Positions 8,113 to 14,677 are shown, counted from the stretch's first letter. The stretch is 27,797 nucleotides of DNA from DATECU01 sp035286745 (GCA_035286745.1 DATECU010000331.1:1-27797), one strand, 5' to 3'. Program-made: numbers and translations. Notes: generated from the letters alone by a model not told the origin.

Positions 8113-8317
8113 GCCTCGACATAGAGCAAGCGGTGGACCAGCTTGAAAGACCAGTTAAATAGTTGATTATAAACATTCTACGCTTGCTGGCTTCGAGCTG
8201 AAATCGGGCACTATTGCCTCAATGGCCAGTGATTGCACTGTAACTCATTAAAACTAATGCATTTACTGATTGAATCGGCAACTGCTTCTAAATGCGATTA
8301 GAATCGGGCGAAATGAC
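8113..8317. other. AT-rich intergenic island with small inverted repeats
   Basis: These 205 bases separate two minus-strand genes and are much richer in A+T than the rest of the window. They contain CAGTG-attg-CACTG (8228-8241), the palindrome AATGCATT (8257-8264) and, overlapping nothing coding, TTCTAA-atgcga-TTAGAA (8286-8303). Variants of GAATCGGGC recur three times. No gene is visible. The stretch holds the promoter of the downstream gene, and one of the inverted repeats may end the MogA transcript, although none has a proper T-run. Confidence 0.4.
8166..8171 (-). promoter_or_regulatory. TATAAT box upstream of the HExxH protein gene
   Basis: On the minus strand a perfect TATAAT (8171-8166) lies in an AT-rich region. 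Transcription from it would start near 8159 and give a leader of about 46 bases to the ATG at 8112. No convincing -35 hexamer is found at the right distance. Confidence 0.45.
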
Positions 8318-8806
8318 CTATTCGAGATGTCGCGTTCGCCCCGCCAGGAGGTCAAGGGCGTGAGAGAGAACCGGGAGCAGGGCTTCGATCCCCTCCCGAA
8401 CCGCCTGCGGGCTGCCGGGGAGGTTGACCACCAGGCAGGTGCCGACCACGCCGCAGGCCCCCCGGGATAGCGCGGCCAGGGGCGTCTTGCGAAGGCCGCA
8501 GGCCCGGATCCACTCGGCCAAGCCGGGAGCGTCACGGTCCAGCACGTCACGGGTTGCCTCCGGAGTCACGTCTCGCGGCCCCAGGCCGGTGCCGCCCGTG
8601 GTCAAGACGAGTCGCGAAGTTGCAGCCGCCTCACGAATTAGCGCCGCGATGGCCGGCCGTTCGTCCGCCACCACCAGCGGCCCGGAGACGGCAAGCCCCG
8701 CCTCTCCAAGCAGGCGGCAGGCCTCGGGGCCCGAGAGATCCGCCCGCTCCCCCCGGGCGGCGGAGTCGCTCACGGTGATGACGGTGGCGGTCGCATCCTT
8801 TTGCAT
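8318..8806 (-). CDS. MogA/MoaB-family molybdenum cofactor biosynthesis protein
   Basis: The 162-residue product belongs to the MoCF-binding family. MogA adenylylates molybdopterin before molybdenum insertion; MoaB is a close relative, and the two cannot be separated by eye. Visible motifs are VITVSDSAARGER (9-21), the signature LTTGGTGLGPRDVTPEAT (68-85) with the conserved TGGTG and the RDxTPE acid, and VVNLPGSPQAVREG (127-139). I chose ATG 8806 (MQKDATATVITVSD) because the family starts just before this first strand; the frame remains open upstream to 8875, but that extension lacks conservation. The gene faces away from the VWA operon and seems to share a divergent promoter region with it. 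No other molybdopterin gene is present in the window. Confidence 0.88.
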   Translation of the reverse strand: MQKDATATVITVSDSAARGERADLSGPEACRLLGEAGLAVSGPLVVADERPAIAALIREAAATSRLVLTTGGTGLGPRDVTPEATRDVLDRDAPGLAEWIRACGLRKTPLAALSRGACGVVGTCLVVNLPGSPQAVREGIEALLPVLSHALDLLAGRTRHLE

Positions 8807-8824
8807 GGGGCACGGGGGTCGACG

Positions 8825-8854
8825 TTGACGTCGATCGGAAGCGGCCACTATAGT
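8825..8854 (+). promoter_or_regulatory. Promoter for the VWA gene pair
   Basis: TTGACG (8825-8830) and TATAGT (8849-8854) are separated by 18 bases. Transcription would start near 8861, 21 bases before the ATG at 8882. This also argues against translation starting at the earlier TTG at 8801. An inverted repeat TCGACG-ttga-CGTCGA (8819-8834) covers the -35 and could be an operator. Confidence 0.6.
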
Positions 8855-8875
8855 GAAAGCAGAAAGCCGCCACAA
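8847..8875 (-). promoter_or_regulatory. Putative promoter for mogA/moaB, sharing its -10 with the divergent VWA operon
   Basis: On the minus strand TTGTGG (8875-8870) and TATAGT (8852-8847) are separated by 17 bases. The start site would be near 8840, with a 34-base leader. The -10 lies inside the perfect palindrome CACTATAGTG (8846-8855), so it overlaps the -10 of the plus-strand promoter. Confidence 0.5.
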
Positions 8876-8881
8876 GAAGCC

Positions 8882-9739
8882 ATGCTCTCGGTTGCCCTTG
8901 CCACGCTGCTGCTCCAGGCCTCCTCTCCGCTGGAGCTGCGGACCGTCACCGTGGTGGCTACCGACGCCAAGGGCGCTCCGGTCCGCGGTTTGGGCGCCGC
9001 CGACGCGGTGGTGGTGGAGAACGGGGTGGCCCGGGAGGTCGTGGAGCTGGCGCTCGACGAACGACCGCTGACGCTAGCCCTCCTGGTGGACAACAGCGCG
9101 CCGATGGCCACGCCCTTCCGCCTGACCGTGCTGGACGCCGTGGTTCAGTTCCTGAACCGCCTGCCCGAAGGCGCCCGCTGTGCGGTCTGGACCACCGGCG
9201 ACCGCCCCTCGAAGGTGGCCGACTTCGGAGCCGACCCCGGCCAGGTCGCAAGCGCCTTGAAGCGGAGCTTCCCCAGCGGGGGCAACACGCTCCTGGACGC
9301 CCTGGTCGAGGTCTCCGACGAGATGAGAAAACGCGAGGGCGAGCGTTTGGTGGTGGTGGCCGTCACCGGGTCTGGCATCGGCTTCAGCAACTGGGACCGC
9401 TTCCAGGTAGTGGAGCGGGCCAAGGCCAGCCGGGCACAGTTCCTGGCCGTCCAGTTCGAGGAGACCGGCCCTCCCGACCTGCGCGGGGACGGTACCGACC
9501 AGGTGGGACGACTCGACTACGACTTCGTACTGGGCTGGCTAACGCGAGAGACCGGGGGTCGCCTGGAGCGTTCGCTGTCGGCCCAGGGAGTCGGCAGAGC
9601 CCTGGACGCGCTGGCCGCCGACTTGTCCGCCCAGTACCGCCTGAGCTACCGGAGCCTCCCCGGCAGCAAGGGCAACCAGTTGTCGATCGAGGTGACCCGC
9701 CCCGACGTCAAGCTCCGGGTGGGAAGGGTGAAGCCATGA
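8882..9739 (+). CDS. VWFA-related protein with degenerate MIDAS (first of pair)
   Basis: The 285-residue product resembles the acidobacterial VWFA-related family (TIGR03436). A short export signal (MLSVALATLLLQAS) precedes a beta-rich segment containing VRGLGAADAVVVENGV, equivalent to the LREKDLLVYEDG part of the neighbour. The von Willebrand A domain starts near 64. Its metal-ion site is altered: the strand ends in LLVDNSAPM (70-74 DNSAP) instead of DxSxS, and the later SDGEDSG of the neighbour is replaced by TGSGIG. Metal-dependent ligand binding is therefore doubtful. The C-terminal part (DLSAQYRLSYRSLPGSKG) matches the family end. ATG 8882 is preferred because it creates the signal sequence and follows the promoter. 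The stop overlaps the next start (ATGA at 9736-9739), so the two genes are probably co-translated. Function unknown. Confidence 0.85.
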   Translation: MLSVALATLLLQASSPLELRTVTVVATDAKGAPVRGLGAADAVVVENGVAREVVELALDERPLTLALLVDNSAPMATPFRLTVLDAVVQFLNRLPEGARCAVWTTGDRPSKVADFGADPGQVASALKRSFPSGGNTLLDALVEVSDEMRKREGERLVVVAVTGSGIGFSNWDRFQVVERAKASRAQFLAVQFEETGPPDLRGDGTDQVGRLDYDFVLGWLTRETGGRLERSLSAQGVGRALDALAADLSAQYRLSYRSLPGSKGNQLSIEVTRPDVKLRVGRVKP

Positions 9740-10686
9740 GGCGCCTCACCGCCGCCCTGCTGGCCGCAGCCCTGACCGCGGCCGCCCTGCTCGCCAGCAG
9801 CGTGCGCGCGCAGGCCCCCTCCCCGACACCCCGGCCGCCGCGCTTCGAGGCCGGAGTCGAGATCATCAACCTCACGCTGTCGATCACCGACGGCCGCAGC
9901 CGCTACATCACCGACCTTCGAGAGAAGGACCTGCTGGTCTACGAAGACGGCATCCGCCAGGAGGTGGCCCTGTTCACCCACGAGCAGCTTCCCGTCTCGT
10001 TGGTGCTGATGATCGACACCTCTTCCTCCATGGACCAGAAGCTGACGGTGGCCCAGGAGGCCGCCGTCCGCTTCACCAAGACCTTGCGGCCCCAGGACCT
10101 GGCCCGGGTGGTCCAGTTCGGCGATCGCTCGACGACCCTCCAGGACTTCACCGCCGATCAGGCCGCCCTGGAGGCCGCCATCCGCTCGACCAAGGCCGGC
10201 GGTGCAACCGCGCTGTATAACGCGATCTACGTCGCCCTCAAGGAGCTGGAACGGCAGAAGCGGACGAACGAGCTGCGGCGCCGAGCCATCGTGCTGCTTT
10301 CGGATGGGGAGGACAGCGGCCTTTCGGTGATCACCGACGAGCAGGTCCTGGAGTTGGCCCGGAAGACCGAGATCGGCATCTACGCCATCGGCATGCGCGA
10401 GAAGGTGAGCCGGGACCTGGCCAGCCTGAAGTTCAGCCAGGCCACCCACCTGCTAACCGCGCTGGCCCGCGACACCGGTGCCCAGGTGTTCTTCCCCAAC
10501 TCGCTGTCCGAGCTGGACGCCATCTACGGCAACATTGCCGAGGAGTTGCGCAGCCAGTACAGCCTGGGCTATGCCTCCCAGAACCGCAAGCGCGACGGCA
10601 AGTGGCGGCGGATCGTGGTGCGCACTCCCAGCCGCGACGACCTGCAGATCCGGCACCGCCTCGGCTACTACGCGCCCAAGGGGTAG
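9736..10686 (+). CDS. VWFA-related secreted protein with intact MIDAS (second of pair)
   Basis: The 316-residue product has a signal peptide (1-25, ending SSVRAQA), a Pro-rich spacer and a beta domain with ITDLREKDLLVYEDGIRQ. A von Willebrand A domain begins near 87. The metal-ion-dependent adhesion site is complete: DTSSS at 94-98, then GGATALYNA and the strand IVLLSDGEDSG. The C-terminal EELRSQYSLGYASQNRKRDG and HRLGYYAPKG are typical of the VWFA-related family (TIGR03436). Such proteins are exported and presumably bind protein partners through a divalent metal; their role is not known. It overlaps the upstream VWA gene by four bases. It ends only ten bases from the stop of the convergent lipoprotein gene. 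Confidence 0.9.
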   Translation: MRRLTAALLAAALTAAALLASSVRAQAPSPTPRPPRFEAGVEIINLTLSITDGRSRYITDLREKDLLVYEDGIRQEVALFTHEQLPVSLVLMIDTSSSMDQKLTVAQEAAVRFTKTLRPQDLARVVQFGDRSTTLQDFTADQAALEAAIRSTKAGGATALYNAIYVALKELERQKRTNELRRRAIVLLSDGEDSGLSVITDEQVLELARKTEIGIYAIGMREKVSRDLASLKFSQATHLLTALARDTGAQVFFPNSLSELDAIYGNIAEELRSQYSLGYASQNRKRDGKWRRIVVRTPSRDDLQIRHRLGYYAPKG

Positions 10687-10696
10687 CGGAACGACC

Positions 10697-11068
10697 TCAG
10701 TCGACGCGGAACCTGCGCAAGTGGTCGTTGACTTGCAGCAGGTAGTCCCCGGGGGGGAATAGCCCCCGGAGGGCGATCCACTTCTCGACCGGCTCGATGA
10801 CCATCACGCACCCGCCGCTGCCGCTGCGGCGGGTGGTAATGACGATGCTCACCGTGTTGCCGACTCGGTTCTGGCTGATCTCGCTCAGTGAGGTGCAGCC
10901 GTCAGGCAGGTAACCCACCACCCGGGCGGTCACCTGCACCGGGTAGGACTCGGCCACCTGCACCACCACCTCGTCGATGGGGAGCAGCCCGTCGCCCGAC
11001 GGGCTGCTCGGATGGCCGCAACCGCCGGCGGCGAGCGCCAGGGCCAGGCCCAACCAGGCTCTTCGCAT
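10697..11068 (-). CDS. Small putative lipoprotein, last gene of the ECF sigma cluster
   Basis: The 123-residue product starts with MRRAWLGLALALAAGGC, a plausible lipoprotein signal with the lipid-anchored Cys at 17. The mature part holds two further cysteines (PDGCTSL and GGCVMVIEP), possibly a disulfide, and ends in GDYLLQVNDHLRRFRVD, which reads like the last strands of a beta-sandwich. I do not recognise the family. The start at 11068 is chosen because it makes the lipoprotein signal and lies four bases after the stop of the upstream gene (11073), which suggests co-transcription. The reading frame remains open upstream to 11353, but that part is a shadow of the Tyr/Arg-rich gene. Location in the envelope fits the other exported proteins of the cluster. 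Confidence 0.75.
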   Translation of the reverse strand: MRRAWLGLALALAAGGCGHPSSPSGDGLLPIDEVVVQVAESYPVQVTARVVGYLPDGCTSLSEISQNRVGNTVSIVITTRRSGSGGCVMVIEPVEKWIALRGLFPPGDYLLQVNDHLRRFRVD

Positions 11069-11072
11069 TCCG

Positions 11073-11399
11073 CTACCAGCCAACGTGGATGGAAAGGTGG
11101 GGCCGGTAGCAGCGCACCCTGCCGTGGAGGTGGAACCGGCGGTAGGAGCGGTATCGGTAGGGGTTGTCGTAGCGGTCGTAGTACCGGTCGTAGTAGGGGT
11201 GGTAGCGATCGTAGCGGTACCCCCGGGAGTAGTCGTAGGAGCTGTACCAGCCGGCATCCCAGTAGGGCCCGCGATGGTCGAGTACCCCGCTGTGCCGGCA
11301 GTGGCGGCCGTGGCGGTGTCGCGCCTCGGCCTGGCCGGGCACGACCAGCACACCGCCGAGGGTGACGGCGAGCGCGATCAGCAAAGTCCTAAGCCTCAT
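11073..11399 (-). CDS. Exported Tyr/Arg/His-rich small protein
   Basis: The 108-residue product has a clear signal peptide (MRLRTLLIALAVTLGGVLVV, cleavage near QAEA). The mature part is low complexity: a His/Arg start (RHRHGRHCRH) is followed by a run dominated by Tyr, Arg and Asp (residues 56-88, for example YDRYHPYYDRYYDRYDNP). Such sequences occur in exported proteins that bind metals or polyanions or stay disordered; the function here is unknown. A perfect AGGAGGT is six bases before ATG 11399, which fixes the start although the frame is open further upstream. It follows the small exported protein gene after 145 bases and precedes the lipoprotein gene by four bases. Confidence 0.75.
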   Translation of the reverse strand: MRLRTLLIALAVTLGGVLVVPGQAEARHRHGRHCRHSGVLDHRGPYWDAGWYSSYDYSRGYRYDRYHPYYDRYYDRYDNPYRYRSYRRFHLHGRVRCYRPHLSIHVGW

Positions 11400-11544
11400 G
11401 GGCAGACCTCCTGCTTGTGCCATCATCCCGGGAAGCAAGGGGTGTTCCATCTCGGGAGGTCTCACGGAGTCAGCACCTTACCCGGATGGCCTGCGGTTGT
11501 GGGCGACGCGCGCCAGGGACAACCTGTCCTCCCCGAGGGCCAGC

Positions 11545-11964
11545 CTACTCCACCCAGATGCGAACCGTGGCCTCCTCGTCGTCGATCTCCACCAGGCTCT
11601 GTCCCGCCTCCAGCGCCGCCAGCACCTCGGACAGCTTCAATCTGTCCGCGCACTTGTGGCTGTCGCAGTGCCAGTCGAGGGCTTCGTCGCCGAAGGCACG
11701 GGCCACGGCCAAGGGCAGGTTGATGGTCACTCTGGCCTTCTTGCTCCCCTTCTCGACCACCCGCACCTTGAACCACTGCGGCTCCCGCTGGCGGTTGGGC
11801 CTCGCTGGTTTGGCGGCCGGAGAGGCTGCCTCCGGCTTGTCCGAGGCGACCTGTTTTTCCGCCACCGCGCGCTTCACCACCGCCAGGTCGTCGTCGTTCG
11901 ACTGGGCAAAGGCACCAAGACCCATGAGCGCGAAGGCCGCGCCTAGGACCAAGACTCGCTTCAT
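11545..11964 (-). CDS. Exported protein A with the shared C-terminal module
   Basis: The 139-residue product has a signal peptide (MKRVLVLGAAFALMGLGAFA), a charged linker with Ala/Pro/Lys (21-62) and a C-terminal module (64-139). The module begins WFKVRVV, continues RVTINLPLAVARA, and ends SLVEIDDEEATVRIWVE at the very last residue. The same layout closes two other proteins of the cluster (12839-11979 and 14609-14211). Its middle contains HCDSHKC (99-105), with closely spaced His and Cys residues that could bind a metal or form a redox site; the other two copies lack this. GGAGGAGG precedes the ATG. The gene follows the TPR/HEAT gene after 14 bases and is probably in its operon. Specific function unknown. 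Confidence 0.8.
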   Translation of the reverse strand: MKRVLVLGAAFALMGLGAFAQSNDDDLAVVKRAVAEKQVASDKPEAASPAAKPARPNRQREPQWFKVRVVEKGSKKARVTINLPLAVARAFGDEALDWHCDSHKCADRLKLSEVLAALEAGQSLVEIDDEEATVRIWVE

Positions 11965-11978
11965 GACCCTTCCTCCTC

Positions 11979-12839
11979 CTACTCGATCCAGATCTGGATC
12001 CGGTCTCCGTCGTCCCCTTCGATGGTCAGGATCTCGGTGGGCGGGAGCTTCTTGAGCCGCTCGAAGAAGTTGTCGGCGTCGTAGCCCTCCCGCTTGAGAT
12101 CGCGTTTGGCGTCGTCGGGCAGGCTCTTGAAGAGCATCTCGGCCAGGACCAAGGGGAAGCTGAGCGACACCGTGGGCTCGGCCTTGCCCCGCTCCTGGAT
12201 GCGCAGGCGTACCAAGCGCCCGCCGGAGCTTACGGCTCGAGGCGCCAAACGCGAAAGAGCCTGCGGATCGAGCTTGAGCAAGGCCAGCTTGGCTCGCTCG
12301 CGCAGGTCCTCGTCCTTCTCCTCGTCCAGGATCCGCGTGAGCACCGGCACCGCCTTCTTGCCCACCTCGGACCCCAGGCCGGCCAGTTGCAGGGCCGCGA
12401 AGTAGCGAACCGTCTTGCCGGCGTCGCTGAGGGCCGCTTCCACCAGCGGCAGGTGTTGGCGGTTTCCCGTCTTGTACAGCTTGGCGGCCAGACCGATGCG
12501 GCTGGTGCGGGCCTCCTCGGCCAGGGCCTGGTCCGGCGGCTTCCTGGCCAAGAACTCGGCGTACTCCTTGAGGGCCCGCTCGCTCTCTCCCAGGTTCTCG
12601 CTGGACCTGGCGATCCAGTAGGCGGCCTGGTCCGCCCGCGAGCCGGTGGCGGAGGTCAGGATGTCCTGCCAGGCCTTGCGCGCCTCGGTGTACTTGCGGT
12701 CGAAGAAGAGGGCCTTGGCGGTCCGCAGCTTCTCCGGGTCGTCGGCGCGGGCGGCGCCCGTCTGGCCGTAGCCGGCTGAGGCCATCGTCACCAAGACCGC
12801 CAGGCCCAGGCCGATCCCTGCTTTCGGCATCCCCATCAT
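11979..12839 (-). CDS. Exported TPR/HEAT-repeat protein B with the shared C-terminal module
   Basis: The 286-residue product has a signal peptide (about 1-26, ending AGYGQT). A TPR-like pair (36-105, ALFFDRKYTEARKAWQDIL and SSENLGESERALKEYAEFL) follows, and then HEAT-like helices (125-195, LVEAALSDAGKTVRYFAALQ and VPVLTRILDEEKDEDLRERA). The last 78 residues form the shared module: LVRLRIQ, TVSLSFPLVLAEML, then ILTIEGDDGDRIQIWIE. Such repeats are protein-binding scaffolds. The start is uncertain among three ATGs (12839, 12836, 12830). I took 12839 because it overlaps the anti-sigma stop as ATGA; 12830 has the better spacing from GGAAGG. Coupling to the anti-sigma gene suggests it acts with that protein in the periplasm, which is inference. 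Confidence 0.82.
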   Translation of the reverse strand: MMGMPKAGIGLGLAVLVTMASAGYGQTGAARADDPEKLRTAKALFFDRKYTEARKAWQDILTSATGSRADQAAYWIARSSENLGESERALKEYAEFLARKPPDQALAEEARTSRIGLAAKLYKTGNRQHLPLVEAALSDAGKTVRYFAALQLAGLGSEVGKKAVPVLTRILDEEKDEDLRERAKLALLKLDPQALSRLAPRAVSSGGRLVRLRIQERGKAEPTVSLSFPLVLAEMLFKSLPDDAKRDLKREGYDADNFFERLKKLPPTEILTIEGDDGDRIQIWIE

Positions 12840-13606
12840 CCTTCCAGCTCCCGGGCCATGAGATCGATCTTCATCAGCAGGTTGCGGCGCGACATCTCGC
12901 GGTGGATGGCCTCCAGGTCCTGTCGGCGGGCGCAAGGGGGGAGTGCCGCCACCTCGCGGAGCACCTGTTCCACGTCCTCCAGCACCGGCCGCGCCGGGGC
13001 CAGGCCATCCTGGGTCAGATCCACCAGGAACGCCCGTCGAGCCAGCAGCGATCGACTGCGTTCCGACTCGTCCTCGAGGTCGATCCCCGGCGTCTGGCGC
13101 CGGCAGCGAGGTGGTGTCGAGGCCACCGTCACCAGAACATCCTGGGCCTCGTTCAGGTAGCGCGCCGCCTGCTCTCGGGCCACCGTGCGTTCGAGCCGGC
13201 CCACCGCGGCGGCGGAGAGCGTGACCGCTGGCTCGGCAGGCGAAGGCTGGGCTAGGCGGAATCGTTCCAGGAGGGGCGGCGCCAAGAGCACCACCGCCAC
13301 CACCGCGGCCGCCACCACCGGCAACGAGAGCAACCGCCAACCCCACTGGGCCCGGGGGCCGGTGAGCGTCTCGGTGGCCCGGGCCGCCACCCGCCGGGCG
13401 GCGACCTCGACCGAGAGATCCGGCTGGGCCGCGTGGACGGGGTCGGCGGCCAGCGTCCGGAAGAGAGCTTGGCTCTCCTGGAGTTCGACCTGGCAGGAGG
13501 GGCAATCCTCGAGATGGGCCAGCGTGGCATCCCGCTCCGCACCTTCCAGCGCATCGCAGGCCAGCAGGCTCACCGCCTGACGCCAGTGTCCGTGCAGCAG
13601 GATCAT
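12836..13606 (-). CDS. Membrane-anchored zinc-finger anti-sigma factor
   Basis: The 256-residue product starts with a short cytoplasmic domain carrying the ZAS zinc motif H31-x3-C35-x2-C38 (AHLEDCPSC), typical of anti-sigma factors that hold ECF sigma factors inactive. A single transmembrane segment follows (about 91-113, rich in Val/Ala/Leu). The remaining 140 residues would be periplasmic, are largely helical and contain two cysteines (168 and 225). The gene overlaps the sigma gene by four bases (ATGA, 13606-13603) and the next gene by four bases, the normal arrangement for a sigma/anti-sigma pair. Release of the sigma factor would follow proteolysis or a conformational signal in the periplasmic part. 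The signal is unknown. Confidence 0.9.
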   Translation of the reverse strand: MILLHGHWRQAVSLLACDALEGAERDATLAHLEDCPSCQVELQESQALFRTLAADPVHAAQPDLSVEVAARRVAARATETLTGPRAQWGWRLLSLPVVAAAVVAVVLLAPPLLERFRLAQPSPAEPAVTLSAAAVGRLERTVAREQAARYLNEAQDVLVTVASTPPRCRRQTPGIDLEDESERSRSLLARRAFLVDLTQDGLAPARPVLEDVEQVLREVAALPPCARRQDLEAIHREMSRRNLLMKIDLMARELEG

Positions 13607-14169
13607 GCGCGGAGCCCTCCCAGCTCACCGCGCAGCCTCTGGATCGCCCGGTGCAGGCTGCTCTTCACGGTTCCCAGGCTCAGCCCCAGGATCCCGGCGA
13701 TCTCGTCCAAGCTCTGCTCCTGGTAGTGACGCAAGACGAACACCGCGCGCTGTTTGTCCGGCAGCCCGGCCAGGGCGGCGCCGATCTGCTCCCCCAGCTC
13801 TCGCCCCAGCACCTGACGCTCCGGTGAAGGTGTACCGGCGGTCAGGTGCGGGTCGTGGTCCGGTTGCTCCTCGGAGAGCGGCTGTTCCGAGGCTGCCCGG
13901 CGCCGGCTGCGGCGGTAGCGGTCGATGGCGTGGTTGACGGCGATGCGGGTGAGCCAGGGGCCCACCTCGGACCCCTGGTTCCACTTGTCCGCGTTCTGGT
14001 ACGCTTTCACGAAGACCTCCTGGACGGCATCCAGCGCCTCCTCGGTGTCGCGCAGGTACGCCAGCGCGATTCGATAGACGCGCCGGTAGTGGCGCGCCAT
14101 GAGGGGTTCCAGCGCATCCCGCTCACCGCGCACCAGGCGGGCCATGAGCTCGCGGTCACTGGGTTCCAT
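13603..14169 (-). CDS. ECF-type RNA polymerase sigma factor
   Basis: The 188-residue product is a sigma70 family member of the extracytoplasmic function group. Region 2 shows YRRVYRIALAYLRDTEEALD, AVQEVFVKAYQN and PWLTRIAVNHAIDRYRRSRR, the -10 recognising part. A charged linker (about 95-117) leads to region 4, with LPDKQRAVFVLRHYQEQSLD, EIAGILGLSLGTVKSSLHRA as the helix-turn-helix for the -35, and IQRLRGEL. Length is normal for ECF factors. Its stop overlaps the start of the anti-sigma factor. The cluster has an upstream element (14651-14677) of the ECF promoter type, so autoregulation is likely. Target genes outside the cluster cannot be seen here. Confidence 0.95.
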   Translation of the reverse strand: MEPSDRELMARLVRGERDALEPLMARHYRRVYRIALAYLRDTEEALDAVQEVFVKAYQNADKWNQGSEVGPWLTRIAVNHAIDRYRRSRRRAASEQPLSEEQPDHDPHLTAGTPSPERQVLGRELGEQIGAALAGLPDKQRAVFVLRHYQEQSLDEIAGILGLSLGTVKSSLHRAIQRLRGELGGLRA

Positions 14170-14210
14170 CCCGCGTTCATTGGACCATGCCGCCGCGCTC
14201 CCGGTCTCGC

Positions 14211-14609
14211 CTACTGGAGCCAGACCAGCACCCGCTCCCCGTCGTCCTCCTCCACCTCGACCAGAATGCCGAGCCCGGCCCGCTCCAAGTCCCGCATGCG
14301 CAGGTGGCGCTTCAGGGCGCGCTGGGCGCGCTCCCCGCGCTCGTCATCCAGGTCGATGTCCCAGTCCCCGTGGTGGTCGGCCTTGCGAACCAGCCACATG
14401 GGCAGGCTGACCCGGACCAGTTGGTGGTCGCTGGGGTCGTAGGCCAAGACGTTCAACTGGTGGGCCGGACCCGGGCGGCCGGCGTGCCGCGTCGCCTGCG
14501 CCCGCGCCGCCCGGAATATCGGCTCCGGGTTGCGCACACGTGTCACTTCCACGAAGCAGCCCCAGCCCATGAACGCCACCACCGCCGCCAGCAGACCTAT
14601 TCGCTTCAC
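14211..14609 (-). CDS. Exported protein C with the shared C-terminal module, first gene of the ECF cluster
   Basis: The 132-residue product starts with GTG at 14609, fixed by AGGAGG six bases upstream. The N-terminus (MKRIGLLAAVVAFMGWGC) is an export signal and may be a lipoprotein signal with Cys18, although the -3 residue is not ideal. The C-terminal module (51-132) begins QLNVLAY, continues LVRVSLPMWLVRKA, passes through an acidic, helical middle (DIDLDDERGERAQRALKRHL), and ends ILVEVEEDDGERVLVWLQ at the last residue. Proteins A and B end the same way. The gene precedes the sigma factor by 41 bases and is the first gene after the ECF-type promoter element, so it is probably its most direct product. 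Function unknown; a sensor or modulator of the anti-sigma factor is possible. Confidence 0.8.
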   Translation of the reverse strand: MKRIGLLAAVVAFMGWGCFVEVTRVRNPEPIFRAARAQATRHAGRPGPAHQLNVLAYDPSDHQLVRVSLPMWLVRKADHHGDWDIDLDDERGERAQRALKRHLRMRDLERAGLGILVEVEEDDGERVLVWLQ

Positions 14610-14650
14610 GCCAAGCCTCCTGAGGTCATGATCTCGGCCCCCAGTTCGGT

Positions 14651-14677
14651 AACGCGCGGGGAGCGACCAGGGTTCCC
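14651..14677 (-). promoter_or_regulatory. Candidate ECF-sigma promoter of the sigma/anti-sigma cluster
   Basis: On the minus strand GGGAAC (14677-14672) is followed after 17 bases by CGTT (14654-14651). A GGAAC -35 with a GTT-type -10 at 16-18 bases is a common ECF sigma consensus. The expected start is near 14644, about 35 bases before the GTG at 14609, leaving room for the AGGAGG site. The match is by eye and the site has not been tested. Confidence 0.5.

Noticed and set aside
10747..10772. Inverted repeat CCGGGGG...CCCCCGG as a terminator
   Set aside because: It lies inside the coding sequence of the small lipoprotein (FPPGDY region) with no T-run, so GC-rich codon use explains it.
12839..13628. 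Long N-terminal extension of the TPR/HEAT protein frame to 13628
   Set aside because: The extension is the shadow of the anti-sigma factor gene. A signal peptide at the 12839/12830 ATG marks the real start.
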